Positions 10,339 to 19,655 are shown, counted from the first letter of the stretch. The stretch is 64,000 nucleotides of DNA from Lodderomyces elongisporus (GCF_030384665.1 NC_083674.1:1984001-2048000); one strand, 5' to 3'. Numbers and translations are program-made. Notes: generated by a model not told the origin, from the sequence alone.

Positions 10339-10783
10339 GACGAATTAAAAAAAAAAAAAGAAAGAAAGGAAGGAATGGCAAAATCAGTAAGGGGTGAGAT
10401 TTTGACAAAAGAGATTGTATGCGAGAGACAAAGACAGAAGAATGAAAAGAATTTTACTTTGGTTTTTTCTTTTCTCTGTCTTTATATTATATTGCTTTTA
10501 TACTCTATCAGAGTTTTTTCTCCTATTTTTAATGCAGAATATTGTATGAAACCAAAAAAATAAACAAACTTTTAATAGAGTTCAAACATGCAGCCATGTA
10601 GAATGTATAAAGGGGGTTTCGTTATATTCAAATCTGTAATACTGTGAATACAAACTTCTAAACTTAATAATGGTCACGACATTTCTCTTTTCATCCATTT
10701 TCTTATTTTCCTTTTCTCTCTTCCTTTCCCCCCCCCCCCCCCCCCCTTCCTTTTTTTCTTTTTTCTCGTATGTTTTCTCTCGA
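10339..10783. other. Convergent 3' region, Mg2+ transporter / SAP
   Basis: Shared 3' flanks of two convergent genes. A run of 19 C is at 10728-10746 (G19 on the SAP sense strand), flanked by pyrimidine tracts. No gene is seen. The ORFs at 10375-10563 and 10582-10848 are repeat translations. Confidence 0.6.
10728..10746. repeat. Poly-C run of 19
   Basis: Nineteen consecutive C on the plus strand, in an otherwise AT-rich region. This is G19 downstream of the SAP stop codon on the SAP sense strand. Confidence 0.95.
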
Positions 10784-12004
10784 TTAAATGGCACTGACAT
10801 TAGAATCATCAGTGTAATTAATTGGTGCCAATGAGATTGTGTTTGCATCTAAATTGAAAACAACATAAGCATGTCTTAAGAAATTGTCGCCCAAAATACT
10901 AACACTCACGGGACTTGGCTGAAAACCAAAGGGGCAATCCAAACCTCCAACAACAAACTCAGACAAGGGTACTGTTATTTTGGCTGCATTCTCAAACCCA
11001 AAATCAACACTACCTGTTGTGTCGGCATCACACGGAATAACGTATTGGCCTTCGGTTTTGCTTCCCTGCCATGTAGCGCCAGCTTGTTTAGCTATCTCTG
11101 CTACTACTGGAGCTGACAAATACGTGATGGGGCTACCAGTGTCTAATGCCGCATCCTCGGTGAGCTTGTACAAGGTACCGTTGTAGTTGATACTTGTCAC
11201 GTTGATACTCAATCTGTCTGGTCTGGTGATTTTCTCCGGAATTAAATTTCCAGTGTACTTGGCATTGTCAACACCACCAAAGATGATTGCACCATTCAAT
11301 GCATCTGGAGAGTTCATGTATAACGAGTACGCATTCGTCTTGATGTAGCCTTGTTCTTTCAACGATGCAGGAAGGTTGGAATAGTTTGCACCACTTTCAC
11401 CGCGAACAAGTCCAATACCCAAAGTTCCACTTTGCTCAGAGGTTGAATTAACATCTGCAAATCTTTGTTTCTGGAGAGAAATAGCACCTATACCAATAGT
11501 ATCAGTACCCCAAATTCCAAAAGACTCCGAACCATCACCGTAGTAGATCTCAAAAGGAAGACCCAAGCTTTGGTAAGTTGTAGATGTTTTAGGATTGAAA
11601 GTGCCCGAGGTCTTGCAATAAGAATGGTTTTCACATTGTGCATTCGCATCCACAACCCATAAATCACTAGATCCAGTATCAATAACCAATGTTTGTTTTT
11701 GTTTATTGGATCCAACACTGACAATAGAAGTATATGTGAATCTTGCATTATGAATATTCACAGAAACAGTACCAGCCCTCTTTCCAACAACAGCATGTAA
11801 TGAGTTTGCTTCTTTTCCACCTTTGGCAATTTTTCCCACAACACCACTGCTCAGAATGGATGATCTATCGACGCTGAAATCCAAAGCTACAAAGCCTGGA
11901 CTATCCCTCCTTTCAATACCGTGGGGAATGACAAAACCTTGTGCAACTAGAGCAACAACAAGTGAAATAAGGACTTGCCTAGCAAGTACAGACAAAAAGA
12001 CCAT
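10784..12004 (-). CDS. Secreted aspartyl protease (candidapepsin-like, pepsin family A1)
   Basis: 406 residues with full A1 architecture. An N-terminal hydrophobic signal peptide (about residues 1-23) precedes a pro-region ending in a Kex2-type dibasic pair, KR at 75-76. The mature enzyme then has the first catalytic motif DTGSSDLWV (Asp109) and the flap YYGDGS (about 154-159). The second catalytic motif is DTGSP (Asp288), where Candida Saps usually have DSGT. Cys pairs CENHSYC and, near the C-terminus, CDAD...DCPF match the two family disulfides. No C-terminal hydrophobic tail is present, so it should be soluble and secreted rather than GPI-anchored. Such enzymes digest extracellular protein for nitrogen. 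The gene is convergent with the Mg2+ transporter. Confidence 0.93.
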   Translation of the reverse strand: MVFLSVLARQVLISLVVALVAQGFVIPHGIERRDSPGFVALDFSVDRSSILSSGVVGKIAKGGKEANSLHAVVGKRAGTVSVNIHNARFTYTSIVSVGSNKQKQTLVIDTGSSDLWVVDANAQCENHSYCKTSGTFNPKTSTTYQSLGLPFEIYYGDGSESFGIWGTDTIGIGAISLQKQRFADVNSTSEQSGTLGIGLVRGESGANYSNLPASLKEQGYIKTNAYSLYMNSPDALNGAIIFGGVDNAKYTGNLIPEKITRPDRLSINVTSINYNGTLYKLTEDAALDTGSPITYLSAPVVAEIAKQAGATWQGSKTEGQYVIPCDADTTGSVDFGFENAAKITVPLSEFVVGGLDCPFGFQPSPVSVSILGDNFLRHAYVVFNLDANTISLAPINYTDDSNVSAI

Positions 12005-12019
12005 TGTTTGTAATTAATT

Positions 12020-12076
12020 TGCTTTGCTTTGCTTTGCTTTGTTTTGCTTTGATTTGATTTGTTTTGATTTGTTTGA
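12020..12076. repeat. Pentanucleotide array (CAAAG-type) in the SAP 5' leader
   Basis: TTTGC/TTTGT/TTTGA pentamers repeat about eleven times immediately before the SAP start. On the sense strand these are CAAAG, CAAAA and CAAAT units, giving an unstructured A-rich leader. Confidence 0.85.
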
Positions 12077-12180
12077 CTCAGTATATTTTATTTGAAAGCT
12101 AACAAAAAACACTCTTAACCAGCAAATGCTTTTGCTTTTTTTATTTTTATTATTTACAAAACCAAGGTATTATAAGGCAT

Positions 12181-12186
12181 TTTTAT
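12181..12186 (-). promoter_or_regulatory. Probable TATA box of the SAP gene
   Basis: TATAAA on the minus strand, about 177 bp upstream of the SAP ATG. A normal yeast distance once the repeat-rich leader is counted. Confidence 0.5.
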
Positions 12187-13880
12187 ACCTGGAACGGATT
12201 GAGCAAGTCACTTTGCTACTTCTTCCTTCCTGCCCCTTCCCCTCACACATCTTCAGTCTAATAACCACCTTTTGTTAAAAAGAAAGAAGAAAAAAAAGTA
12301 ATTCCACTTGATAATTAAAATCTGCAAAACTTGCTAACAAGAAGCCCACCGGAGGCCAGGCACCAGACACTAGATACCAAACACGAGACACGTTGATGGT
12401 TAGTACCCATCCATACCTAATGACGGTGCATTGAAAACGCAAAATAAAAAAACAACCAACAAATTACCTCTAGCTTCAAACAATAGAATGTATCAACTTG
12501 ATGCCACAATATTTTTGAGCCGAAACGAATAGTGGAAAAGGAAGTTTTAGTTTTCTTTTTTTTTTGATTTTTTATCTATTCATTTTTAACATAAACCAAC
12601 ATCATTTAAGATAAAAAGTGGGTATGAACCAGAATAACTATGAAAGAAGTCAAAAAATATATTTAGAGGTCAAAAACTGTCACTTCACAGCAATAGCGTA
12701 AGTCGGAAAAACGGTTTGTAGCATCATTTGTAATACTTTTGATTTTGATTTTTCTTTTTGTTTCTTTGTTTGAAGAAGAACCTCGAACAATAGGCAAGCC
12801 ACGTTTAATTAATGCATTAAAAAGGTTACGAAGCATTGATCTGTAATTTCACGAAGCACTGTACTTCTATTGCTATAGATGCCCATGTAAAATACTCCAA
12901 AATCTCTCTCTCTCTCTGTCTCTGTCTCTGTCTCTCTGTCTCTTTCTTTTCCCCGCACTCCTCTCCACATAAACTTGTTTGTAAGCAATTACACATTGAT
13001 TGCTGAGTAATTGAAGTTGGCCCAACAGTTTTATGTATTTATCAAAAATGACTTATAATGGTTAAACACATATTGGGCCATTTATAAAAAAAAAGGAAAA
13101 GAAAAAGAAAAACATTTTATAATTTGGTTTTTTGTTTTCGGTGCTCCGATAACGCAAATACCTATTGTTTATAAGGGGTTGACTACTATCGTATGTTGCT
13201 AATGTACATTTATTGTTGTTTAGAAATTACCCCGTGGTGGCATCAGTATTGGTTTTGGTGTTATATGGTCGTGGAGCTCAACATTTTCAAACATAATGGA
13301 TCTGAAAGCAAGGAAAATAAGAGCTTCCTCGAGTTGGTTTCCATTACATCTTGTTGCTTCCTTTTTCTTTTTATTTTTCATTTTCATTTTTCTTGTTGCT
13401 GTTTCTGTTTCTGTTTCTGTTTCTCTCTCTTCTGTTGCAGTTTGTGCAAAAGCTGATAACAGTATAATATAATCTTTGTGTTTCTCTTTTGATAAGAGAT
13501 GACGCGCGTAATTTATAGATTGCGATTCATCATTCCAAAATAATCTTCATCAAACAACTGAAGAACAGCAAAAAGGGAGAAATTGGAGCCAGAATTACTA
13601 TTTCAACCAAAGAGTTTTATAAATAGGTCCTTTTCAAAACAATAAAGACAATTTGCTAACCAGTAAGCTCTATATATGAATTTCAAGAGCAACTTGCTTA
13701 TTTTGCTTCTCCGCCACTCCAAAAATTCAAAACAAATTTCTCCACAGTTCTCTATAGGAATTGTTGCTTCTTTTTCTGGTTGATTCAATTCTTTACCATT
13801 TTTTTTCAATTTTTTTTGTTTCATTTTTCTTCTTCTTTTTTTGGGGGTTTTTGTTTTGGAACAATAGGGTCACGTCAAGG

Positions 13881-15749
13881 ATGTTGGTTAGCTATTTAGC
13901 TTTATGTGTTACAATCGTGCTGGTCATGAATGCGGCTGCAATCCTGATTCCCTTCGATGACTTGACGGGTCTTTCAGGAAAGTATCAACAATGGCTTGAT
14001 TTGTTTCTCAAACCATCCACAGACATCTTTCAAAACACCATTTCGTACTTCAAATCCACAAGTAATGATGATGTTTTACTTCAACCGTCATTCTCAAGTT
14101 CACACCAGCCTAAAGCACAGTTTGATTTTTCTCAATTCGAATCATGGCTTGAGAATCAACAAAACATTTCGTTATATCGGATTTTAGACAATGTAATTGC
14201 GTCACCATCGACCTCAAAGATCATTAACAACAACAGAAAAAACAAAAGAAACAAAAAGAACGATGTTGTAAAAAACGTACTAGTTGCTTCTCCTTCAAGA
14301 AACTCACCAGATTACTTTTATCAATGGATCCGTGACTCCGCCATTACAATAAAGACACTTATGTATGCTCTTCAAGAGAATCCTGAGCACGAACTCAACA
14401 CAACTATCTTGGATGTTGTTCATTCATATGTTTGCAACAACTGGCATTTGCAACGTACAAAAAACCCACTGGGCGGATTTGACATGAATTCGGGTGATAA
14501 TAAAGGGCTTGGCGAACCAAAATTCAATGTCGATGGACTGGCATTTGAACAAAATTGGGGTCGCCCACAACGAGATGGCCCAGCACTACGTACATTAGCC
14601 AATTTTCAATACCTTCGATTTCTCGAAGAAAATGTAGGAAACTTTGACATGGCAACCCCTTGGATTTGTGAAACAAGTGGAGGTGACACTTATGGCGACA
14701 CTAATGACGACACTGATGGTGGTCAAGGTGTTTTTAATGGAACATGGGTTTATCATGAGATCATCAGGCCGGACTTGAATTACATTATTCAATACTGGAA
14801 TTGGACTGATGGGTTTGATCTATGGGAAGAAATGACAACTCCTCATTTTTTCACTTTAATGGTGCTGATTCGCGCTGTGCGCGATGCAGTATATTGGGCA
14901 TTACATTTCAATGACGTTGATCTTGCTGAAACACTCCAATCAGCATATGATGCAATGAAAATTGGTATTACAAGAGATACGGCAAGCGGCGGACTTGGGT
15001 TTATAAACTCTGAAGTGGACTATTTAGTCGAGCACCCGGAATTATACAACCTGGGGCAGAGGACGGGGTTGGACATTGCAACAATATTGGCAGTCATGTA
15101 TACCCACGAGCACGATGGTCATCCTGAGCAAAATTCACACCCATCACTCAATAATGCCATAAGAGACATTCCTTTTAATGCTACCAATCACAAGATTCTC
15201 AATTCGCTTGCACATTTGGTAGTAGATATGCAACAAAGATTCCCCATAAATAAACAATTTCATTTCATTCGTGGAAGTGGAGTGGCCTTGGGAAGATACC
15301 CAGAAGATGTTTATGATGGAGTGCAAACGTCAGTAGGCAATCCGTGGTTTCTTGCTACATCAGCCGCCGGGGAACTCGTGTATCAGTTCATCTATGGAAT
15401 TGTGGAAAATGATGCTGATTTGGTAATTAACAAGGAAAATCGCGCATTTTTTCTTCCTTTCCTCTCAACAGATTCGGAAAAGCAGATAGATGACAATGTA
15501 AAGTTAGTCTTTGCAAGCCAAGAGTATAACCTTATGATTCAAAAACTTAAGCAATATGCAGATTCATTTCTTGCAGTAGTGAAATTCCATACGGATTCAG
15601 AGGGGCATTTGAGTGAACAATTTAATCGCAATAACGGATACATGCAAGGTGCTAAGGATCTAACATGGAGCTATGGTGCTTTATGGACTGCAGTTCGATG
15701 GAGAACAAAGACATTAAATTTGTTGAACAATAAAGGACTCAATGTATAG
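13881..15749 (+). CDS. GH15 glucoamylase (glucan 1,4-alpha-glucosidase), secreted
   Basis: 622 residues from ATG 13881. An earlier in-frame ATG at 13761 would add 40 residues of T-rich leader translation and is rejected, because the 13881 start gives a clean signal peptide (MLVSYLALCV). GH15 landmarks are QWIRDSAITIKTL, GLGEPKFNVDG and WGRPQRDGPALRTLANF. The acid Glu is in DLWEEM (Glu316), and the catalytic base is in SEQFNRNNG (Glu579), followed by DLTWSYGALWTA. The enzyme releases glucose from starch or glycogen chain ends. Relatives include S. cerevisiae Sga1 and Saccharomycopsis Glu1. No starch-binding domain is present. A basic Lys/Arg/Asn loop precedes the catalytic domain (about residues 114-132). 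CTG at 14538-14540 (codon 220) lies where homologues have Ser or Thr. Confidence 0.93.
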   Translation: MLVSYLALCVTIVLVMNAAAILIPFDDLTGLSGKYQQWLDLFLKPSTDIFQNTISYFKSTSNDDVLLQPSFSSSHQPKAQFDFSQFESWLENQQNISLYRILDNVIASPSTSKIINNNRKNKRNKKNDVVKNVLVASPSRNSPDYFYQWIRDSAITIKTLMYALQENPEHELNTTILDVVHSYVCNNWHLQRTKNPLGGFDMNSGDNKGLGEPKFNVDGLAFEQNWGRPQRDGPALRTLANFQYLRFLEENVGNFDMATPWICETSGGDTYGDTNDDTDGGQGVFNGTWVYHEIIRPDLNYIIQYWNWTDGFDLWEEMTTPHFFTLMVLIRAVRDAVYWALHFNDVDLAETLQSAYDAMKIGITRDTASGGLGFINSEVDYLVEHPELYNLGQRTGLDIATILAVMYTHEHDGHPEQNSHPSLNNAIRDIPFNATNHKILNSLAHLVVDMQQRFPINKQFHFIRGSGVALGRYPEDVYDGVQTSVGNPWFLATSAAGELVYQFIYGIVENDADLVINKENRAFFLPFLSTDSEKQIDDNVKLVFASQEYNLMIQKLKQYADSFLAVVKFHTDSEGHLSEQFNRNNGYMQGAKDLTWSYGALWTAVRWRTKTLNLLNNKGLNV

Positions 15750-15918
15750 CTTTAAATCAACAACTATGTAGATTGGGAAAAAAAAAGAGTAAGAAGAAGA
15801 AGAAAAAATTCTATGAAAATTCAAAAATACACCAAAACCAAAACTAAAACCAAAACTAAAAACAAGCCCAAAATCAAAAAAAAGTAACAATGCAATCAAA
15901 CTCCCCCTGTAATTTCAT

Positions 15919-18762
15919 TCACTTATCCATATTATTTACCGTTTCGAAAATGGTAATGTTTTTGTAACGTGAGTCATCTTGTAGATCTTTGTAATAGCAC
16001 TCATCCGATCGATCGAGCAACTCTTGCAATTCCTCCCTTGTCAATTTAAATCCAGTCTGACCATATCTCTTGCATTCAAAAAGTTCCGATTCTGCTGTAT
16101 TCTCATTTCCATTCTCCTTTCCTTTCTCCTGTGCATTCTCAATTTCATTCTCAAACTCCAGTTTATACCTAAAGTTATTCTTACTTAATTCAAGCAATTG
16201 CTTCACATCCAATTCTGTTACATCGCCATTTCCCTTATCTCCCTCCCCAATCATCTGCTTGATCTTGTTGAACTTAAACTCTCCCATTTGAATCACTAAC
16301 TTCTCCAAGAACCGTTTTGAACTGCTTTTTGCAATCAAAATCTCTTCAATTGAATCTCGCACAACAAACCTATAGATCTTTACGGGTTTGGTTTGTCCAA
16401 TTCGATGCACCCTGTCTATAGCTTGCAAATCCATTTGAGGATTCCAATCATTATCAAAAAGAATCACAGTGTCCGCACCAGTGAGGTTGATACCCAAACC
16501 ACCAGCCCTTGTTGAAAGAAGAAAAACCTTGTATGAAGAATTGGAGTCATTGAATTGAGAGATTTGTTTGGCTCGTTCTTCTTGTGGAGTCAGACCATCA
16601 AGTCTACATGCTTTGATGTTTTGGAAATGTAGCCAATCCTGGATGAGATCCATTACTTTTGTGAATTGCGAGAAAATAAGGCACTTGTGATTTTGTGAAG
16701 ACACAGAACCAGTTTTGTTTTTTTTGCTTTTTGTTTTTGTTTTTGTTTTTGCTGTTCTTGTTGTTGTTGTTGTTTTAAGTGTTGGTTCTTTTTCAATGTT
16801 TGTGATGAGCGGGAGTAGGATTTGTTCTAGTGCTTGGAATTTGCATGAATTGGTCACTAGACGATTCATAAACTGTTCATCGTGTTCACCATCCATAGGG
16901 AATGGTTCATAATATAGGTATGGCGAATTACATATATTTCGCAATTGAACCATTCGCAATGCCTGAAGTTTGAGATGTCGGATGTGGGACGAAACTTTTG
17001 TGTATAAAGATTCAAGTATGAGCTGTTGCTGTTTGTCGCGTGTAGTCTTTATTTGGTGAATTTGTTCAAATGCTTCTTCATAAGATGGTGTTTGTTTATC
17101 CAGAGATCCTGAATCGTTCTTCTCTTCAGTTTCATCAACTTCAACTTCAAACTCATCTTCAGACTCGGCTTCTTTATATGAAGCTCTATCAATTCGTTTA
17201 TCCCTCATTTGAACTTTCGGCTTGAACTTGCTTTCTAAAAAGGCATTCAAATCATAATCTTTAAACAATTGTTTATGGTTGTATTCAATAAATTCCTTAA
17301 AGTAGGTTTCAACCAATCCTTGTTGCAATTGGTTGTTTAATGCATCTAGATATATTTTCCTTTGCAAACCACTCAAGGGTATATGGATTATGTACTCCTT
17401 TTTCGGTGGAAGGTCCTTGATAACATCTTTTTTCAAGCGTCTCAAAATAAATGGCTTTAGTATAGTGTGCAAATTCTTGATCAATGTTTCTTGGATATTA
17501 TACTTTATAAACTTTTTCGTCTCCTCGTCCTGTTCATTTTGTTCAATTGTGGTTAGCTCGTCAAAGTTGAACCATTGCTGGAACAACTCCAAGTCGTGGA
17601 ATATATCGGGTAGTATGAAATTGAGTAATGACCATAATTCATTCAAGTTATTTTGTAATGGTGTGCCTGTGATTAATAGTCTGTTTGTTGTGTTCAATTT
17701 TTTCAATATTTTAATGAGTAAACATTGGCTATTCTTTAACCTGTGGCCCTCATCAACAATCAAGTATGCCCAATTTATCAAGGAGAACTTGTGGAAATCC
17801 TTGATAGATATTTCGTACGATGTTATCACAACATTTGCCTTTGTCGAGTAAAGTTCGATGTTTGCACGTTCTTGTTTTGCGCCCGCGTATTTCAACACTT
17901 TGATGCTTGGAGCAAACTTTTGCAATTCATTTGCCCAATTTGACAAGGTTGAGAGCGGTACAACTACCAAAAAAGGTCCCTTTATGCCGTTTTCAATCAA
18001 GTATGCGAGAAACGAGATGCATTGTAATGTCTTGCCCAATCCCATTTCATCTGCCAATATTCCATTTAAACCGTTTTGGTATAGGGTCAGGAGCCATTCT
18101 AATCCATCGAGCTGGTAGTCCTTCATAACTGCTCCCGAAACAATGTTTGGTTGTGATGTCGAATGTTCAGTTTGTGATTTTTCAATTTTTTCTCTTGTGG
18201 TTTTAGTTGAGTCTGAGATACTGGTAGATAACATTGTAGTAATGTCACGAGATTTCAGCTTTCCATCTTTCTCGGTTGATCTTGTTTTCCTTTTCTTATC
18301 CTTTTGCGAAGATGGAGTGGAGGTATCATCGGTTCTTCTTCTTTTATTAGTCTCGTGTTGCTGTTGCTGTTGTTGTTGCTGTTGTTGTTGCTGTTGTTGT
18401 TGCTGTTGCTGTTGCTGTTGTTGTTCATTTTCACCTTTTGCAGCCGCATATATTTTCTTATTCTCCAACGAAGTTTGTAGGATATTATCTGCTATAATTT
18501 TGGAATAAATTTGAGATTTTTCAATTAGATTGTTTAACCTATCGAATTTCCTGTCCTTGCTTAGTTTGTTGAATTCATCCTGTTCAGTGTGGACTTGATG
18601 TTGCGCGTCGTCATCATAATTGTTTGGTTGTTGCTGCTGTTGTTGCTGCTGTTGCTCTTTAACAAGTGCTTTTAAATCTGCTTCGCTAGCTAAAGACGTG
18701 TCATTCAACTCATTCAACTCTTCATCGTCTGACCTAATCACTATCGAAGAAGTCATTGTCAA
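15919..18762 (-). CDS. IRC5: IRC5, Snf2-family ATP-dependent DNA translocase (Lsh/HELLS type)
   Basis: 947 residues. The N-terminal 200 residues carry two Gln runs, the second of about 26 residues near residue 114-140, and a basic stretch. The helicase core begins with MKDYQLDGLEWLL. Walker A is in DEMGLGKTLQ (about 240-249), the DEGH box in VDEGHRLKN, and motif III in LLITGTPLQNN. The C-terminal lobe has CLIFSQF, STRAGGLGINL and DRVHRIGQTKP. The order and spacing match Irc5/Lsh rather than Rad54, Isw or Chd1. Between the lobes is an acidic insert (about residues 520-570). Irc5 is linked to cohesin loading and genome stability in S. cerevisiae. It is convergent with the glucoamylase across only 169 bp. 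The upstream MluI-box palindrome suggests G1/S transcription. Confidence 0.93.
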   Translation of the reverse strand: MTMTSSIVIRSDDEELNELNDTSLASEADLKALVKEQQQQQQQQQPNNYDDDAQHQVHTEQDEFNKLSKDRKFDRLNNLIEKSQIYSKIIADNILQTSLENKKIYAAAKGENEQQQQQQQQQQQQQQQQQQQQQQHETNKRRRTDDTSTPSSQKDKKRKTRSTEKDGKLKSRDITTMLSTSISDSTKTTREKIEKSQTEHSTSQPNIVSGAVMKDYQLDGLEWLLTLYQNGLNGILADEMGLGKTLQCISFLAYLIENGIKGPFLVVVPLSTLSNWANELQKFAPSIKVLKYAGAKQERANIELYSTKANVVITSYEISIKDFHKFSLINWAYLIVDEGHRLKNSQCLLIKILKKLNTTNRLLITGTPLQNNLNELWSLLNFILPDIFHDLELFQQWFNFDELTTIEQNEQDEETKKFIKYNIQETLIKNLHTILKPFILRRLKKDVIKDLPPKKEYIIHIPLSGLQRKIYLDALNNQLQQGLVETYFKEFIEYNHKQLFKDYDLNAFLESKFKPKVQMRDKRIDRASYKEAESEDEFEVEVDETEEKNDSGSLDKQTPSYEEAFEQIHQIKTTRDKQQQLILESLYTKVSSHIRHLKLQALRMVQLRNICNSPYLYYEPFPMDGEHDEQFMNRLVTNSCKFQALEQILLPLITNIEKEPTLKTTTTTRTAKTKTKTKSKKNKTGSVSSQNHKCLIFSQFTKVMDLIQDWLHFQNIKACRLDGLTPQEERAKQISQFNDSNSSYKVFLLSTRAGGLGINLTGADTVILFDNDWNPQMDLQAIDRVHRIGQTKPVKIYRFVVRDSIEEILIAKSSSKRFLEKLVIQMGEFKFNKIKQMIGEGDKGNGDVTELDVKQLLELSKNNFRYKLEFENEIENAQEKGKENGNENTAESELFECKRYGQTGFKLTREELQELLDRSDECYYKDLQDDSRYKNITIFETVNNMDK
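18352..18425 (-). repeat. CAA/CAG array coding the IRC5 long poly-Gln tract
   Basis: Mixed CAG/CAA codons give about 26 consecutive Gln. The reverse frame is a poly-Cys shadow. Confidence 0.9.
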
Positions 18763-18916
18763 AATAAAGTTTGGTGGAAAGTGTGAGAGGAGGAGGGGGG
18801 CAAGTGTAGGTGAAGCGTAGGAAAAAGGTTTTGTGGGATGGTGCTGATGCTAATACATAATATTGGTTTCAATAGTTTAAAGTAGATGCGCAAGAACAAT
18901 TTTGCTCAAACGCAGT

Positions 18917-18930
18917 ACGCGTATACGCGT
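18917..18930. promoter_or_regulatory. Double MluI cell-cycle box palindrome upstream of IRC5
   Basis: ACGCGTATACGCGT is a perfect 14-bp palindrome holding two ACGCGT sites (18917-18922 and 18925-18930), 155-168 bp upstream of the IRC5 ATG. ACGCGT is the known binding site of the Mbp1-Swi6 factor MBF, whose DNA-binding subunit MBP1 is also coded in this window. Confidence 0.75.
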
Positions 18931-19051
18931 GCGGAAGAGAGAGTGTGAGAGTGTGAGAGTGCGTGAGAGTGTGTGTGTGTACCAAATGGTAGCAGCACAA
19001 ATCTCTTTTCTTATTGATAATTTTGCATATCATCTTTCATGTGATCTAAGT

Positions 19052-19057
19052 CACGTG
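19052..19057. promoter_or_regulatory. E-box CACGTG (Cbf1-type)
   Basis: CACGTG within GTCACGTGG, in the IRC5 / NCE103 region. Confidence 0.45.
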
Positions 19058-19351
19058 GTAAACTATTCTGTTAACTTTTTCTTTAAGCGATTCATTAAGG
19101 AATATATATATATAAAAGCACCTGGAAAACAAATATAAACTGACTGACTACTATTGTCATCAAAGTCAGCTGATGTGGTTGACCTAGAGGGGATTTCTTT
19201 TCCTAATCGCGATTTTAACATTAGTATCTAATATTTCTCCGTACTTTTAAGCTGTGCATTGCAAGGGCTCGGAATAGTCCGACGTTAGCGAAATAGTAAT
19301 TGGGTCCAGAAAAAAAAAAAAAATTTAATTTTTTAATTATAAAAAGCAGAA

Positions 19352-19398
19352 TAAAAAAAATAAAAAAAATAAAAAAAATAAAAAAAATAAAAAAAAAT
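19352..19398. repeat. (TAAAAAAAA)5 array
   Basis: Five tandem 9-bp units, T followed by 8-9 A. Poly(dA) blocks of this kind usually exclude nucleosomes. Confidence 0.9.
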
Positions 19399-19403
19399 AG
19401 TGT

Positions 19404-19411
19404 TGACGTAA
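19404..19411 (+). promoter_or_regulatory. TGACGTAA CRE-like bZIP site 1 (NCE103 upstream)
   Basis: First of three identical octamers within 240 bp. It is a CREB/ATF-type core close to the TGACGTCA site through which the Rca1/Cst6 family controls NCE103 in other yeasts. Confidence 0.6.
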
Positions 19412-19556
19412 TTACATTTGCATGGAAATGCAGCGCTTAGTAAAAAGAGAGGAAAAAAAAAAGCTGCACTATAAGGTAAACCACAGAGACTATCTTATAT
19501 AATATATATGTATATATATGTATATGTATATAGTATGTATTTGTATGCAATGCACG

Positions 19557-19563
19557 TGACTCA
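19557..19563 (+). promoter_or_regulatory. TGACTCA (Gcn4-type) site overlapping an E-box
   Basis: TGACTCA is the Gcn4/AP-1 consensus and overlaps CACGTG at 19553-19558. Confidence 0.45.
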
Positions 19564-19610
19564 TATTATAATGAGAAAAGAAGTAGTAGTAGAAGAAGAA
19601 TATAATTAGG

Positions 19611-19618
19611 TGACGTAA
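19611..19618 (+). promoter_or_regulatory. TGACGTAA CRE-like bZIP site 2 (NCE103 upstream)
   Basis: Same octamer as at 19404, with the extended match GGTGACGTAAG shared with site 3. Confidence 0.6.
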
Positions 19619-19633
19619 GCTGTCTAGGAAAGG

Positions 19634-19641
19634 TGACGTAA
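19634..19641 (+). promoter_or_regulatory. TGACGTAA CRE-like bZIP site 3 (NCE103 upstream)
   Basis: Lies 23 bp after site 2, in the same orientation and with the same flanks (GGTGACGTAAG). Confidence 0.6.
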
Positions 19642-19655
19642 GTGCATCTTGTCCT

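Larger units (their letters stand above)
12005..13880. other. 1.9 kb divergent intergenic region, SAP / glucoamylase
   Basis: No gene recognised. It contains the CAAAG array and TATA box of the SAP gene, a CT-rich stretch near 12900-12940, and T-rich blocks. A CGG-N4-CCG element (Zn2Cys6-type) starts near 13139. The in-frame ORF before the glucoamylase (13761-13880) is T-rich and reads as Phe/Leu, so it is leader rather than protein. Confidence 0.6.

Noticed and set aside
13761..13880. 40-residue N-terminal extension of the glucoamylase
   Set aside because: Phe-rich translation of a T-rich leader; the next ATG gives a proper signal peptide.
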